NCBI RefSeq assembly: GCF_014646075.1
Contig: NZ_BMMT01000005.1
Coordinates: 1-64,000 of the forward strand
From: Saccharopolyspora thermophila
GTDB lineage: Bacteria > Actinomycetota > Actinomycetes > Mycobacteriales > Pseudonocardiaceae
Direction: 5' to 3'
Length of the DNA stretch: 64,000 nucleotides
The notes below the pieces were generated by a model, which saw only the letters and a program-made list of their open reading frames with translations, was not told where the DNA came from and made no database searches. Made by a program: the position numbers and the translations under genes. Numbering within the stretch: the stretch's first letter is position 1; each line of letters begins with the position of its first letter. This document shows, one piece after another, positions 50,824 through 61,260 of the stretch.

Positions 50824-51397
50824 GGTTCCTCCGCCGTCTCATGAATCGCCGCACGCCCCACGCCACGACTCCGCCGAGCGCCGAGCCGGCGACCACATCG
50901 CTCGGATAATGAACCCCCAGGACAAGACGGCTGACCATCATCGGCGGCACCAGCACCGGGGTCAGCTTCCTGCCCGTCAACCCGCCGTAGAGCACCGCCG
51001 CAGCCGTCGTGGACGTGGCGTGCGAGGACGGGAAGCTCAACTTGCTCGGGGTGCCCACCAGCACCTGCACCTCGGGGTCGGCCGGCCGGCGGCGCCGCAC
51101 CACCCGCTTGACGGCGATCGACGCCGCGTGGGCGGCGGCCACCCCGGCGGCGGCGGTCAACCACTCGCCGCGGCGCCTGCGGTCCACCAGCGCGCCGAGG
51201 GCACCGATGGCCAGCCAGCCGCCGGCGTGTTCGCCGAACAGCGACATCGCCTGGGCGGTCCTGACCACCGCGGGTTTGGCGAGAGCGGCCTGCACTCTGC
51301 GCAGCGCGATCGTCTCGGGGGTGACCGCCGTCGGCGCTCCGTCGGTTTCGGCGGCGACCGGTTCTTCGGGGGCGGTCGCCGTCGTCAGCTCTGCCAC
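50816..51397 (-). CDS. PAP2-family phosphatase (Rv3807c type)
   Basis: 193 residues with the three PAP2 signatures: KRVVRRRRPADP, LSFPSSHATSTTAA, SRLVLGVHYPSDVVAG, the His and Asp residues being catalytic. Expected to remove the 5-phosphate from decaprenyl-phosphoryl-5-phosphoribose made by the adjacent UbiA, giving the DprE1 substrate. 22 nt after glfT2 and overlapping ubiA by 8 nt. The N-terminal about 40 residues are a low-complexity leader. Confidence 0.92.
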   Translation of the reverse strand: MAELTTATAPEEPVAAETDGAPTAVTPETIALRRVQAALAKPAVVRTAQAMSLFGEHAGGWLAIGALGALVDRRRRGEWLTAAAGVAAAHAASIAVKRVVRRRRPADPEVQVLVGTPSKLSFPSSHATSTTAAAVLYGGLTGRKLTPVLVPPMMVSRLVLGVHYPSDVVAGSALGGVVAWGVRRFMRRRRNRG

Positions 51398-51419
51398 ATC
51401 GTCTCCGGTTGGTCGGGGG

Positions 51420-53381
51420 TCACTTTCGGTCGAAGACCTGCTTCCAGGACTCCGCGCTGGTCAGCTCGGGCAGGGCCGCCCGGTAGGCGGCGCGCAGTCG
51501 CGACCACTCCCTGCCGAGCCGCTTGTAGTTGGCCACGGCGCGCAGGCCGAGGCGGCGGAACTCCTCGGGGTCGCGGCGGCGGAACGCCACGCCGCTGCCG
51601 TCGGCGTTGGACACCGTGGCGCTGTCCAGGTTGCCCAGCAGGAACCACCGGGCGCTGGCCGCGGGCACGTTCAGCTGCGGCCGGTCCGCGGCCTCCTTCG
51701 ACGGCTCCTTGAGGTTGTGCAGGAGCGCCTTGGAGGCACGGGCCGCGATGACCGCCGGGTTCACCGGCGGCTTGAGCAGGCCCTCGGCCATGATCGGGTC
51801 CGCCGACGGCGGCGGGAACTCGCGCGCCGAGGGCAGGGTCCGGGCGTCGTCGTAGTGCTTGCGCAGCTCGCGGACCTCCGGCAGGGCCGTGCGGAGGCTG
51901 TCGAACAGTCCCTCCGGACCCGCCATGAAGTCCTCGAGTGCCTTCTGCTGGACCGCGACCGTGGAGTACTCCATCGACAGCAGGTGCCGGAGGGTGAGCT
52001 TGAGGCCCTGCTTGATGATGTTGGTGCGGACCTCCTCCGGGCTGTGCAGGGCGGCCAGGATCAGCCGGTTGCGGGTGTGGAAGTAGGCGGTCCAGTCCGT
52101 GGCGTCGTTCTTGTCGGTCCACGGCATGTGCCAGATCGCCGCACCCGGCAGCGTCACCGTCGGGAAGCCGTGGCCACCCGCGCGCAGCGAGTACTCGGAG
52201 TCGTCGTGCTTGATGAACAGCGGCAGTGGCAGCCCGGTGCGCTCGATGACCTCGCGCGGGAACAGGCACATCCACCAGCCGTTGTAGGTGGAGTGGATGC
52301 GCTGGTGCAGCTTGGGGGTCTTGCGCAGCGGTTTCTTGGCGAAGTCGTGGTCGGTGACCGCGCCCGGCGCGGCCCGCCAGTTGCCCTGCGCCAGGTCCAC
52401 GACCTCACCCATCGTGTGCAGTCGCGAACGGGCCTGGAGGTTGAGCATCTGGCCGCCGACGATCACCGGCTGCGAGGCGGCGCGGGCGAACGCGTTGGCC
52501 CGCAGCACGGCGTCCGGCTCCAGCGCGATGTCGTCGTCGATGACCATGACCTGGGCGGCGTCGGAGTTGTAGACGCCCTCGTACATCACGCGGGTGAAGC
52601 CGCCGGAACCGCCGAGGTTGTCCTGCTCGATGACCTGCAGCTTGTCGCCGAGTCGCCGGGCGGCCTCGTCGAAGCCCTCGGTGTCGCGGATCTTCTGCGG
52701 GCCCTGGTCGGCCACCACGACCCGCTCCACGACCGCCATGACCTGCGGGTCCTCGCCCAGTGTCCGCAGCGCCAGCACGCAGTCGGCGGGACGGATGGTG
52801 GTGGTGCCGATGACCACCTGCTGCTTGGGCAGCGGCAGGTCGGTGGTCCACGCCGCGTCGTCGATCTCCAGCGCGGCGTCGTTGGTGAACACGTCGAACC
52901 AGATCCACCCGCCGTCCTCGAACGGCGTCAGCGCCACCCGGAACTCCAGCGAGGTCCAGTCCTGGCTGGCCACCGGCGTGCCCTGCAGGTGGACGCTGTC
53001 ACCGTTGGCCTTCGAGCGGTAGACGTCGAGCCGACCGGCCCCCCGGACCTTCAGCCGCAGCACGACCTCCTCCACCCGGGTCCACCGCTTCCAGTAGCTG
53101 GCCGGGAACGCGTTGAAGTAGGACGCGAAGGAGATCCTGCTGTGCGCGGGCACCAGGACGTGGCGGCGGGACACCACGGTCGCGGTACTGGTCAGCGCCG
53201 CGGGCTCGTCGATGTACAGCGGCCGGACGTCCAACGGGTCCTCGTCGCGCGGGAACACCACGCGCTGCAGCACCTGCTCGGGCGCCGCATCAGCGGTCCC
53301 GGCGCGCACCGAAGTCACGTCGCTGAGCTTGCTCTCGCCCGCGGCGGCGGAAGGGGCCTCTCGGGGGGTCCGGTCGGTCAC
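51420..53381 (-). CDS. glfT2: Galactofuranosyltransferase GlfT2
   Basis: 653 residues (mycobacterial GlfT2 is about 637). Bifunctional GT2 polymerase that extends the galactan with alternating beta-1,5 and beta-1,6 Galf. N-terminal beta-sandwich (about 40-190), GT-A domain with VIDDDIALEPD (DXD triad near residue 278), FIKHDDSEYSLRAG (near 391-395) and IWHMPWTDKNDATDW with the metal-binding His near 415, then a helical C-terminal domain. Separated by 1 nt from the glf stop, so the donor-making mutase and polymerase are co-translated. Confidence 0.95.
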   Translation of the reverse strand: MTDRTPREAPSAAAGESKLSDVTSVRAGTADAAPEQVLQRVVFPRDEDPLDVRPLYIDEPAALTSTATVVSRRHVLVPAHSRISFASYFNAFPASYWKRWTRVEEVVLRLKVRGAGRLDVYRSKANGDSVHLQGTPVASQDWTSLEFRVALTPFEDGGWIWFDVFTNDAALEIDDAAWTTDLPLPKQQVVIGTTTIRPADCVLALRTLGEDPQVMAVVERVVVADQGPQKIRDTEGFDEAARRLGDKLQVIEQDNLGGSGGFTRVMYEGVYNSDAAQVMVIDDDIALEPDAVLRANAFARAASQPVIVGGQMLNLQARSRLHTMGEVVDLAQGNWRAAPGAVTDHDFAKKPLRKTPKLHQRIHSTYNGWWMCLFPREVIERTGLPLPLFIKHDDSEYSLRAGGHGFPTVTLPGAAIWHMPWTDKNDATDWTAYFHTRNRLILAALHSPEEVRTNIIKQGLKLTLRHLLSMEYSTVAVQQKALEDFMAGPEGLFDSLRTALPEVRELRKHYDDARTLPSAREFPPPSADPIMAEGLLKPPVNPAVIAARASKALLHNLKEPSKEAADRPQLNVPAASARWFLLGNLDSATVSNADGSGVAFRRRDPEEFRRLGLRAVANYKRLGREWSRLRAAYRAALPELTSAESWKQVFDRK

Positions 53382-53382
53382 G

Positions 53383-54630
<1,248 letters not shown>

Positions 54631-54837
54631 CTACACATCGCTACAGGGCGTGTCGATAACACCTCGATGGGCCGCGATTCCGCGTGTGCGCTGGAAGTTT
54701 ACCCCCACAAGGGGTGACACGCTCAGTACTGCCCGGAGTCGGTTGCGCGCCCGCGGCGCCCTCATCAGGGGACCCGCCCGGCGAGTCGGGACCGGTAGCA
54801 TCGCCACGGCGTTGACGCGCCCCGTTTCCGCCGCTCG

Positions 54838-56115
54838 ATGCAGGTGTCCGGCGGTGTGCGGGCACTGTTTTCCAGGGTGGTGAGCATTAGGTTGGCACGG
54901 GCTCACGTAGGCCGGTTTCTGCTGGTCGCGGCGGTCATCATGGAGATCCTGGCGATCTGGTTCGTGCACTGGATCGACACCCGCGGCTACATCGATACCG
55001 AGATTTATCGGCTTGGTGCCCGCGCGTGGCTGAACGGTTACCAGGTGTACGGCGACGACCTCACCCCGGAATCTCCGGACACCGCCACGTTGCCGTTCAT
55101 TTACCCGCCGTTCGCCGCGCTGCTGTTCGTGCCGCTGACCTGGCTGTCGTCGGACGGGGCGGTCGTGGCGATGACCGTGCTGTCGCACCTGGCGATTCTT
55201 GTCACGGCCTACGCGCTGGCCCGCTCCTCGCGGTACCTCGCGCCGCGGGCCGGGCACGTGGCGGTGGCGACCGCGCTGCTGATGCCGTGGTTCACGGTGA
55301 TCGAACCGACCCGGGAGACGATCAACTACGGGCAGATCAACCTGGTGCTGATGGCGCTGGTCGCCGCGGACTGCCTGCTGCCGCGCACCCGGTGGCCACG
55401 CGGGCTGCTGGTGGGCCTCGCGGCGGCGATCAAGCTCACGCCGCTGGGCTTTTTGCTGCTGTTCCTGCTGCGCCGGGACTTCCGGGCGCTGGCCGTGACG
55501 GTCGGGACGTTCGCCGCCACCGTGGTCATCGGGCTTCTCGCCGCGCCGCGGGACTCGGCGGACTGGTGGCTGGACAAGATGCTGTCCACAGCGGACTCCT
55601 TCGGCACCGTCTACGCCGGCAACCTCACCCTGCGCAGCCTGCTGGCCAAGCAGGAGCTGACCGGGGTCACGCTGAACTCGCTGTGGGTGCTCGGCTCGGT
55701 GCTGCTGCTGGTGCTGACCGTGCTCGCCATGCGGTACGCGCTGGCCGCAGCGAACACGCCGCTGGCTCTGGTGTGCAACGCGGTGTGGGTGCTGTTGGTG
55801 TCGCCGATCTCCTGGTCGCACCACTGGGTCTGGGCCGGCCCGACGCTGGCGCTGCTGTTCGCGATGGCCGTGCGGCACCGCTGGTACGGGGTGCTGCTGA
55901 CGGTCGGGCTGGGCGCGCTGACCGTCCTGGTGGGTCCGCAGTGGTATCTGCCGAACACCGACAACCGGGAGCTGGACTGGACGTTCTCGCAGCAGGTGGT
56001 CGGCAACGCCTACACGCTCATCGGAATCGGGTTCCTCGTCGCGGGAGCGGTCGCCTACCTCCGCTTCCGCCCGCGCTGCCGGCAGCCGGTCCCGGTGTCC
56101 ACAGCAGACGCATGA
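54838..56115 (+). CDS. GT87 (DUF2029) membrane glycosyltransferase
   Basis: 425 residues, about 9-10 membrane segments. DUF2029/GT87 pattern: an early Asp/Glu in the first loop (RGYIDTEIYRLGARAWLNG), FIYPPFAALLF, ETINYGQINLVLMALVAADC, LAAAIKLTPLGFLLLFLL and a His-rich ISWSHHWVW loop. Family members are polyprenyl-phosphate-mannose dependent alpha-mannosyltransferases (PimE, MptC-like) or related arabinan enzymes. The start is uncertain: ATG 54838 is used, with TAGCAT at 54796-54801 as possible -10; GTG 54879/54882 are alternatives. Divergent from glf, convergent with the HAD gene. Confidence 0.85.
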   Translation: MQVSGGVRALFSRVVSIRLARAHVGRFLLVAAVIMEILAIWFVHWIDTRGYIDTEIYRLGARAWLNGYQVYGDDLTPESPDTATLPFIYPPFAALLFVPLTWLSSDGAVVAMTVLSHLAILVTAYALARSSRYLAPRAGHVAVATALLMPWFTVIEPTRETINYGQINLVLMALVAADCLLPRTRWPRGLLVGLAAAIKLTPLGFLLLFLLRRDFRALAVTVGTFAATVVIGLLAAPRDSADWWLDKMLSTADSFGTVYAGNLTLRSLLAKQELTGVTLNSLWVLGSVLLLVLTVLAMRYALAAANTPLALVCNAVWVLLVSPISWSHHWVWAGPTLALLFAMAVRHRWYGVLLTVGLGALTVLVGPQWYLPNTDNRELDWTFSQQVVGNAYTLIGIGFLVAGAVAYLRFRPRCRQPVPVSTADA

Positions 56116-56190
56116 TCGAGCGCGCCGGCCGCGACAGGTGGTCACGCTGACCCGGCGGGCGATATCAACCCCGGCCCCGCGTCGAACCGG

Positions 56191-57003
56191 TTACCACCAG
56201 CGGGCGAGGAGGTGGGCCACGCCGTCCTCGGCGTTCGTCGTCGTCACCTCGTCCGCCGCGGCCAGGGCCGCCGGGTGCGCGTTGCGCATCGCCACGCCGC
56301 GGCCCGCCCACTCCAGCATCGGCACGTCGTTGGGCATGTCGCCGAAGGCGATCACGTCCGCCTGATCCACCCCCAGTTCCTCGGCCACCGCCGCCAGCCC
56401 GGTCGCCTTGTCCACGCCCGGTGCGGACAGCTCGATCAGACCGGCGCTGGTCGAGTAGGTGAGCTGAAGCTGCGAGCCGATCACCGCCTTCGCCGCGGTG
56501 GCCATCTCCGCGCTGGTCATGTGCTCGTGCAGGACCAGCAGCTTCACCGCGGGACAGCCGGTCAGCTCGCCGACCCCGGCCACCCGGATGTCGGAGTTCG
56601 GCCAGATCCGGCGGAAGTCCGACTCGGCAAGGCACTGCTCGTGCACCCGGTCGAGCGCGCCGTCGGTGGTCCGCTCCACCGCGAAGGCGCAGCCGGGCAG
56701 CTCGCGGCGCAGCTCGTGCACCACGTCGTGCAGCAGCAACGCGTCGATGACATGGCTGTGCAGCACCCGGTCGGTGGCCGCGTCGTAGCGCACCGCGCCG
56801 TTCGCGCAGACCGCGATCCCGGCCACGCCGAGCCCGTCGAACACGCTCGGCATCCAGCGCGGCGGACGGCCCGTGACCAGCACGAACGGCGTCCCCGAGG
56901 CCACCACACGCTGCACCGCGCGCGCGGTGCGCGGGCTCACCCGCTCCAGGGGATCGAGCAGGGTCCCGTCCACGTCGGATGCCACCAGTCCAGGTCTGCG
57001 CAC
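56191..57003 (-). CDS. HAD-superfamily Cof-type phosphatase (Rv3813c type)
   Basis: 270 residues, HAD IIB (Cof) subclass: motif I VASDVDGTLLDP with the nucleophilic Asp, motif II FVLVTGRPPRW, motif III Lys in PGVDKATGLAAVAEEL, motif IV IAFGDMPNDVPMLEWAG. Cytosolic sugar- or nucleotide-phosphate phosphatase of unknown substrate. GTG 57003 chosen; GAAGGGG lies next to it and CAGGAT 6 nt upstream resembles the leaderless -10. The M. tuberculosis counterpart sits in the same neighbourhood. Confidence 0.9.
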   Translation of the reverse strand: MRRPGLVASDVDGTLLDPLERVSPRTARAVQRVVASGTPFVLVTGRPPRWMPSVFDGLGVAGIAVCANGAVRYDAATDRVLHSHVIDALLLHDVVHELRRELPGCAFAVERTTDGALDRVHEQCLAESDFRRIWPNSDIRVAGVGELTGCPAVKLLVLHEHMTSAEMATAAKAVIGSQLQLTYSTSAGLIELSAPGVDKATGLAAVAEELGVDQADVIAFGDMPNDVPMLEWAGRGVAMRNAHPAALAAADEVTTTNAEDGVAHLLARWW

Positions 57004-57186
57004 CCCTTCATCCTGCCTGGTAGAAGACCTACGCGGGGCCGGACAGCGGGGCGCTGCCCGCCGGCGGCCCGGGGCACCCGGGCGGCACGGTCGGGTGGCG
57101 CGGTTCGTCGGCGGATCGGGCGGGGTGGTGACCACGTCCGAGCGGGGTCTCACTCGATCGGGTCGAAAGCGGTGGGGGCCGACCAG

Positions 57187-57192
57187 TACGGT
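57187..57192 (+). promoter_or_regulatory. -10 hexamer of a leaderless promoter (LLM gene)
   Basis: TACGGT, 6 nt before GTG 57199; no Shine-Dalgarno. Confidence 0.6.
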
Positions 57193-57198
57193 CGACAC

Positions 57199-58071
57199 GT
57201 GCGAGTTGGGATCGTGATTCTGCCCGAACACCGGTGGTGGGCCGCCGAGCCGCTGTGGCGGATGGCCGAGGAGTACGGCTTCGCCCATGCCTGGACCTAC
57301 GACCACCTCGGTTGGCGGTCCCTTGTGGACAAGCCCTGGTTCGACGCGGTGCCGACGCTGACCGCGGCCGCCATGGCCACCTCCACCATCCGGCTGGGCA
57401 CCCTGGTCGCCTCGGCGAACTTCCGGCACCCGGTGCACTTCGCGCGGGAGCTCACCGCGCTCGACGACATCGCCGACGGGCGGATCACCCTCGGCGTCGG
57501 CGCGGGCGGCGGCGGCTTCGACTCGGTGGTGCTCGGCCAGCCCGCGCTGTCCGCCCGGGAACGCGTCGACCGGTTCACCGAGTTCGTCGAACTGCTGGAC
57601 CTCATCCTCACCCAGGACCGCACCGACTACACCGGCACCTACTACTCGGCCGTGCAGGCCCGCCGCGCACCCGGCTGCGTGCAGCAGCCGCGGCTGCCGT
57701 TCGTGATCGCCGCCAACGGGCCGCGCTCCATGCGGTTGGCCGCCCGCCACGGCCAGGGCTGGGTGACCACCGGGCGGCAGTCCGAGAGCCTGGACAGCTG
57801 GTGGCGGTCGGTCGGCGAGCTGTCCCTGCGGTTCGACGCGGTGCTCGCCGAGCAGGGCCGCGATCCCACGGAGGTCGACCGCTACCTGCAGGTCGACGCC
57901 GCCCCGGTGTTCTCGATGTCCAGTGTGGAGTACTTCCGGGACGTGGTGGGCCGGGCCGCCGAACTCGGCTTCACCGACGTCATCACCCACTGGCCGCGCG
58001 CCGACGGCCCGTACGCGGGCAAGGAGTCCACCGTCGAGGAAGTCGCCTCGGAGGTCCTGCCCGAGCTGTAG
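57199..58071 (+). CDS. LLM-class F420-dependent oxidoreductase
   Basis: 290 residues, bacterial luciferase-like TIM barrel: VGIVILPEHRWWAAEPLWRM, AHAWTYDHLGWRSLVDKPWF, STIRLGTLVASANFRHPVHF, LTLDDIADGRI-like (here LTALDDIADGRITLGVGAG) and FVIAANGPRSMRLAARHGQG. Likely binds F420 (or FMN) and reduces or oxidises a small molecule. Start GTG 57199 with leaderless-type -10. Its stop is 1 nt from the stop of the convergent XRE-cupin gene. Confidence 0.88.
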   Translation: MRVGIVILPEHRWWAAEPLWRMAEEYGFAHAWTYDHLGWRSLVDKPWFDAVPTLTAAAMATSTIRLGTLVASANFRHPVHFARELTALDDIADGRITLGVGAGGGGFDSVVLGQPALSARERVDRFTEFVELLDLILTQDRTDYTGTYYSAVQARRAPGCVQQPRLPFVIAANGPRSMRLAARHGQGWVTTGRQSESLDSWWRSVGELSLRFDAVLAEQGRDPTEVDRYLQVDAAPVFSMSSVEYFRDVVGRAAELGFTDVITHWPRADGPYAGKESTVEEVASEVLPEL

Positions 58072-58072
58072 T

Positions 58073-58678
58073 TCAGCCCTCGCAGCGCGGCGAGTTGAGC
58101 AGCGCCGCGCCGACCGCCAGGAACTCCGCGGGCCGGTCGCCCAGGGCGGACAGCCGGTGCGGGACGCGCGCGCTGAAGCTGACGCTGTCCCCGGCGCGCA
58201 GCGTGGTCGACTCGTGGTCGAACTCCACGTGCAGCTTGCCGTCGAGCACGTACAGCCAGTCGTGGCCCTCGTGTCGCACCGGCCGGACACCGGACGTCGT
58301 CGGCAGGATCCGGTAGCGCGCCGCGTACAGGCCGGGGATCACCGAGCGCGGGGTGAGGACCTGCAGTGCCATGCCCCCGGAGTCCACCGTGGGCACCTCG
58401 TTGCCGCGCAGCACCACCACCGCCGGGCCCGGTTTGATGTCGCTGAACAGCTCCGACAGCCCGACGTCCAGCGCGGTCGCCACCTGCGCGAGCACGTCCA
58501 GCGACGGCGTCGCGTCACCGCGCTCGACCTTCTCCAGGTGCTCTGCGTCGAGTTCGGCGTGCTCGGCGAGTTCGACCTGGTCCATCCCGCGCGCCACCCG
58601 CAGGCGGCGAATCCGGTCACCGAGACCGGCCAGCGCGAGGGACCTCGCGTCGCGGGGGGCATCCGGTCGATTCGGCAC
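58073..58678 (-). CDS. XRE-cupin transcriptional regulator
   Basis: 201 residues. XRE HTH about 20-75 (LGDRIRRLRVARGMDQVELA, HLEKVERGDATPSLDVLAQV), then a cupin_2 domain about 120-190 (VRHEGHDWLYVLDGKLHVEF, LRAGDSVSFSARVPHRL). Typical small-molecule-responsive regulators of nearby catabolic or oxidoreductase genes, so control of the convergent LLM gene is possible. GTG 58678 is chosen: TATGGT lies 7 nt upstream, and GGGGGA could also act as Shine-Dalgarno; an ATG at 58690 overlaps that hexamer. Confidence 0.88.
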   Translation of the reverse strand: MPNRPDAPRDARSLALAGLGDRIRRLRVARGMDQVELAEHAELDAEHLEKVERGDATPSLDVLAQVATALDVGLSELFSDIKPGPAVVVLRGNEVPTVDSGGMALQVLTPRSVIPGLYAARYRILPTTSGVRPVRHEGHDWLYVLDGKLHVEFDHESTTLRAGDSVSFSARVPHRLSALGDRPAEFLAVGAALLNSPRCEG

Positions 58679-58685
58679 GTCCCCC

Positions 58686-58691
58686 ACCATA
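58686..58691 (-). promoter_or_regulatory. -10 hexamer of a leaderless promoter (XRE-cupin gene)
   Basis: TATGGT on the minus strand, 7 nt before GTG 58678. Confidence 0.55.
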
Positions 58692-58736
58692 GGCCCGGTG
58701 GCGCGGCTGCGCCGCGACGATCGCCCAGGTCACGTG

Positions 58737-58762
58737 GGCGGTCCGCCCCGCAGCGGACCGCC
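58737..58762 (-). terminator. Terminator after serS
   Basis: 10-bp perfect inverted repeat GGCGGTCCGC / GCGGACCGCC with a 6-nt loop, 8 nt beyond the serS stop. Confidence 0.75.
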
Positions 58763-58770
58763 TCACGGCG

Positions 58771-60033
58771 TCACTTCGGTTCCAGGACCTCGCGGCCGCC
58801 GAGGTACGGGCGCAGCGCCTCGGGAACCCGCACCGAGCCGTCGGGCTGCTGGTGGTTCTCCAGGATGGCCACGATCCAGCGGGTGGTGGCCAGGGTTCCG
58901 TTGAGCGTGGCCGCGATGCGGGTGCGGCCCTCCTCGTCGCGGTAGCGGGTGTTCAGCCGCCGCGCCTGGAAGGTGGTGCAGTTCGAGGTGGAGGTCAGCT
59001 CGCGGTAGGTCTGCTGGCTGGGCACCCACGCTTCGCAGTCGAACTTGCGGGCCGCGCTGGCGCCGAGGTCGCCGGCCGCGGTGTCGATCACCCGGTAGGG
59101 CACCTCGATCTTGGCCAGCATCTCCTCCTCCCAGGCCAGCAGGCGCTGGTGCTCGTCGCGGGCCTCCTCCTCGCGGCAGTAGACGAACATCTCCAGCTTG
59201 TTGAACTGGTGCACCCGGATGATGCCGCGGGTGTCCTTGCCGTAGGACCCGGCCTCGCGGCGGAAGCAGGTGGACCAGCCCGCGTAGCGCAGCGGGCCGT
59301 CGGAGAAGTCCAGGATCTCGTTCGCGTGGTAGCCGGCCAGCGGAACCTCGGAGGTGCCGACCAGGTAGAGGTCGTCCTCCTCCAGCCGGTACACCTCAGT
59401 GGCGTGCGCCCCGAGGAACCCGGTGCCGTCCATGATCTCCGGGCGGACCAGCACCGGCGGCACGACCAGGGTGAACCCGGCGGCGGTGGCCTGGGCGGCG
59501 GCCAGGTTCAGCAGCGCCAGCTCCAGCTGGGCACCGACGCCGGTGAGGAAGTAGAAGCGGGCGCCGGACACCTTCGCGCCGCGTTCCATGTCGAACGCGC
59601 CGATCGCGGTGCCCAGCTCCACGTGGTCCCTGATCTCGAAGTCGAACTCCGTCGGCACCCCGACGTGCTTGAGCACCGCGAAGTCGGCCTCGCCACCGGG
59701 CGGGGTCTCGGGCTCGATGATGTTGGAGACCGCCTTGTGCGCCAGCAGGAGCTCCTCGTCGGCTGCGGCCTGCTCGGCCTCGGCCTCCTTGACCTGCGCG
59801 GCCAGCTCCTTGGCCTTGGCCAGCAGGGCCTCGCGCTCCTCACCCCTGGCCTTGCCGACCTGCTTGCCGAGCTGCTTCTGTTCGGCGCGCAGCGTGTCCG
59901 CACGGGACACCGCGGACCTGCGACGCTCGTCGGCGGACAGCAGCGCATCCACCAGGGACGCGTCCTCACCCCGGGCGCGCTGCGATGCGCGCACGGCTTC
60001 CGGGTCATCGCGTAGCGTCTTCAGGTCGATCAC
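58771..60033 (-). CDS. serS: Seryl-tRNA synthetase
   Basis: 420 residues, full length. N-terminal antiparallel coiled-coil arm (about 30-105: [20 protein letters not shown]) and class II catalytic domain with motif 2 [20 protein letters not shown] and motif 3 [19 protein letters not shown]. Charges tRNA-Ser; two of the tRNA genes in this window are its substrates. GTG 60033 with TAGGCT 8 nt upstream and no Shine-Dalgarno. Corresponds to Rv3834c. Confidence 0.97.
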   Translation of the reverse strand: MIDLKTLRDDPEAVRASQRARGEDASLVDALLSADERRRSAVSRADTLRAEQKQLGKQVGKARGEEREALLAKAKELAAQVKEAEAEQAAADEELLLAHKAVSNIIEPETPPGGEADFAVLKHVGVPTEFDFEIRDHVELGTAIGAFDMERGAKVSGARFYFLTGVGAQLELALLNLAAAQATAAGFTLVVPPVLVRPEIMDGTGFLGAHATEVYRLEEDDLYLVGTSEVPLAGYHANEILDFSDGPLRYAGWSTCFRREAGSYGKDTRGIIRVHQFNKLEMFVYCREEEARDEHQRLLAWEEEMLAKIEVPYRVIDTAAGDLGASAARKFDCEAWVPSQQTYRELTSTSNCTTFQARRLNTRYRDEEGRTRIAATLNGTLATTRWIVAILENHQQPDGSVRVPEALRPYLGGREVLEPK

Positions 60034-60041
60034 AGCAGGTC

Positions 60042-60047
60042 AGCCTA
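60042..60047 (-). promoter_or_regulatory. -10 hexamer of a leaderless promoter (serS)
   Basis: TAGGCT on the minus strand, 8 nt before GTG 60033. Confidence 0.6.
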
Positions 60048-60087
60048 GTCGCCCTGGCAAGCACCCCCAACGCTGGGGCGGCGTCCA

Positions 60088-61257
60088 TCACGAACCGGCG
60101 GGGATGCGGTGCGGGACGAAGGCCGCGCCGTCGTCGGTGATCAGGCCCGCGGTCTCGCGGATACCCAGGCCCGCCGCGGCGTCCCCGACGACCCACGCGC
60201 CCAACGCCGGGCGCATCCCGTCGAACTCCGGCAGCGGGTCGAACGCCTGGTAGACGTAGCCCTCCTCGCCGTACACGCCGCCGGTCCGGGTCTCCCAGCC
60301 GGGCGCGACGATCGTGATGTTGTTGCCCTCCCGGCCGAGCCGCGGCTTGCGCACGTACTCGGTGAGCAGCCCGGGCTGGTCCAGGAACGTGGGCAGCAGG
60401 TTCGGGTGGCCGGGGTGCATCTCCCACAGGATCGCCAGCAGCGCCTTGTTCGACAGCAGCATCTTCCACAGCGGCTCCACCCACTGCGTGGCCGGCAGCC
60501 CGTTCACGGCGTGCGTGCCGAACTCGTCGTCGACCATCCACTCCCAGGGGTAGATCTTGACGACGGAGTTCATCGGCGCTTCCTCGAGGTCGACGAACCG
60601 CTCCAGCAAGCTGTCCCAGCCGATCTCCTCGATCGCCAGCCCGACCGTGTCCAGTCCGGCCTCCGCGGCGGTCTCCTGCAGGTAGGCGGCAGTCAGGTTG
60701 TCCTCGCCGGTGACGTCGGCCGCGGACCAGGTGAAGTGCACCTCGTTGGTGGCCAGCTGCGACTTGATCTCGCCCCAGCGCTCGACGAGCTTCTCGTGGA
60801 TGGAGTTCCACTGGTCGTCGCCCTCGTGGCACTCGGTGAGCCAGTGCCACTGCACCACCGCGGCCTCCAGCAGGGAGGTCGGGGTGTCGGCGTTGTACTC
60901 CAGCAGCTTGGCCGGGCCCGTGCCGTCGTAGCGCAGGTCGAACCGGCCGTACAGGTGCGGGTCGTGGCGCTTCCAGGACTCGGCGATGTGCGGCCACACC
61001 CACTCGGGGATGCCGAAGTCCCGGTAGCGCTCGGTGGTGACCACGTGGTCGACGGCGTCCAGGCACATCGAGTGCAGCAGTTCGACGTCGGCCTCCAGCG
61101 ACAGCACCTCGTCGAGGCTGAACTCGTAGTGCACGCCCTCGTCCCAGTAGGGGCGCGCCGAGCCGTCGGCCATGCGCGCGGGCGTGCCGAAGACGAGCCC
61201 GAGCTTTTCGACCTTGGCCTGCCAGTCCGGCCGTCGTGGGGTTGTTCTGCGCCGCAC
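60088..61257 (-). CDS. Glutathionylspermidine synthase-like ATP-grasp protein (YgiC type)
   Basis: 389 residues, GSP_synth C-terminal ATP-grasp fold. Visible: opening PYWDEGVHYEFSLDEVLSLE, RFDLRYDGTGPAKLLEYNAD, NDTPTSL-type substrate strand (here ADTPTSLLEAAVVQW), VKIYPWEWMVDDEFG and KPRLGREGNNITIV, which hold the ATP and metal ligands. It lacks the amidase half of E. coli Gsp, as YgiC/YjfC do; those proteins have peptide-spermidine ligase-like folds but unclear substrates. GTG 61257 lies 3 nt after the YgiB-like gene, so the two are an operon. Confidence 0.88.
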   Translation of the reverse strand: MRRRTTPRRPDWQAKVEKLGLVFGTPARMADGSARPYWDEGVHYEFSLDEVLSLEADVELLHSMCLDAVDHVVTTERYRDFGIPEWVWPHIAESWKRHDPHLYGRFDLRYDGTGPAKLLEYNADTPTSLLEAAVVQWHWLTECHEGDDQWNSIHEKLVERWGEIKSQLATNEVHFTWSAADVTGEDNLTAAYLQETAAEAGLDTVGLAIEEIGWDSLLERFVDLEEAPMNSVVKIYPWEWMVDDEFGTHAVNGLPATQWVEPLWKMLLSNKALLAILWEMHPGHPNLLPTFLDQPGLLTEYVRKPRLGREGNNITIVAPGWETRTGGVYGEEGYVYQAFDPLPEFDGMRPALGAWVVGDAAAGLGIRETAGLITDDGAAFVPHRIPAGS

Positions 61258-61260
61258 TCG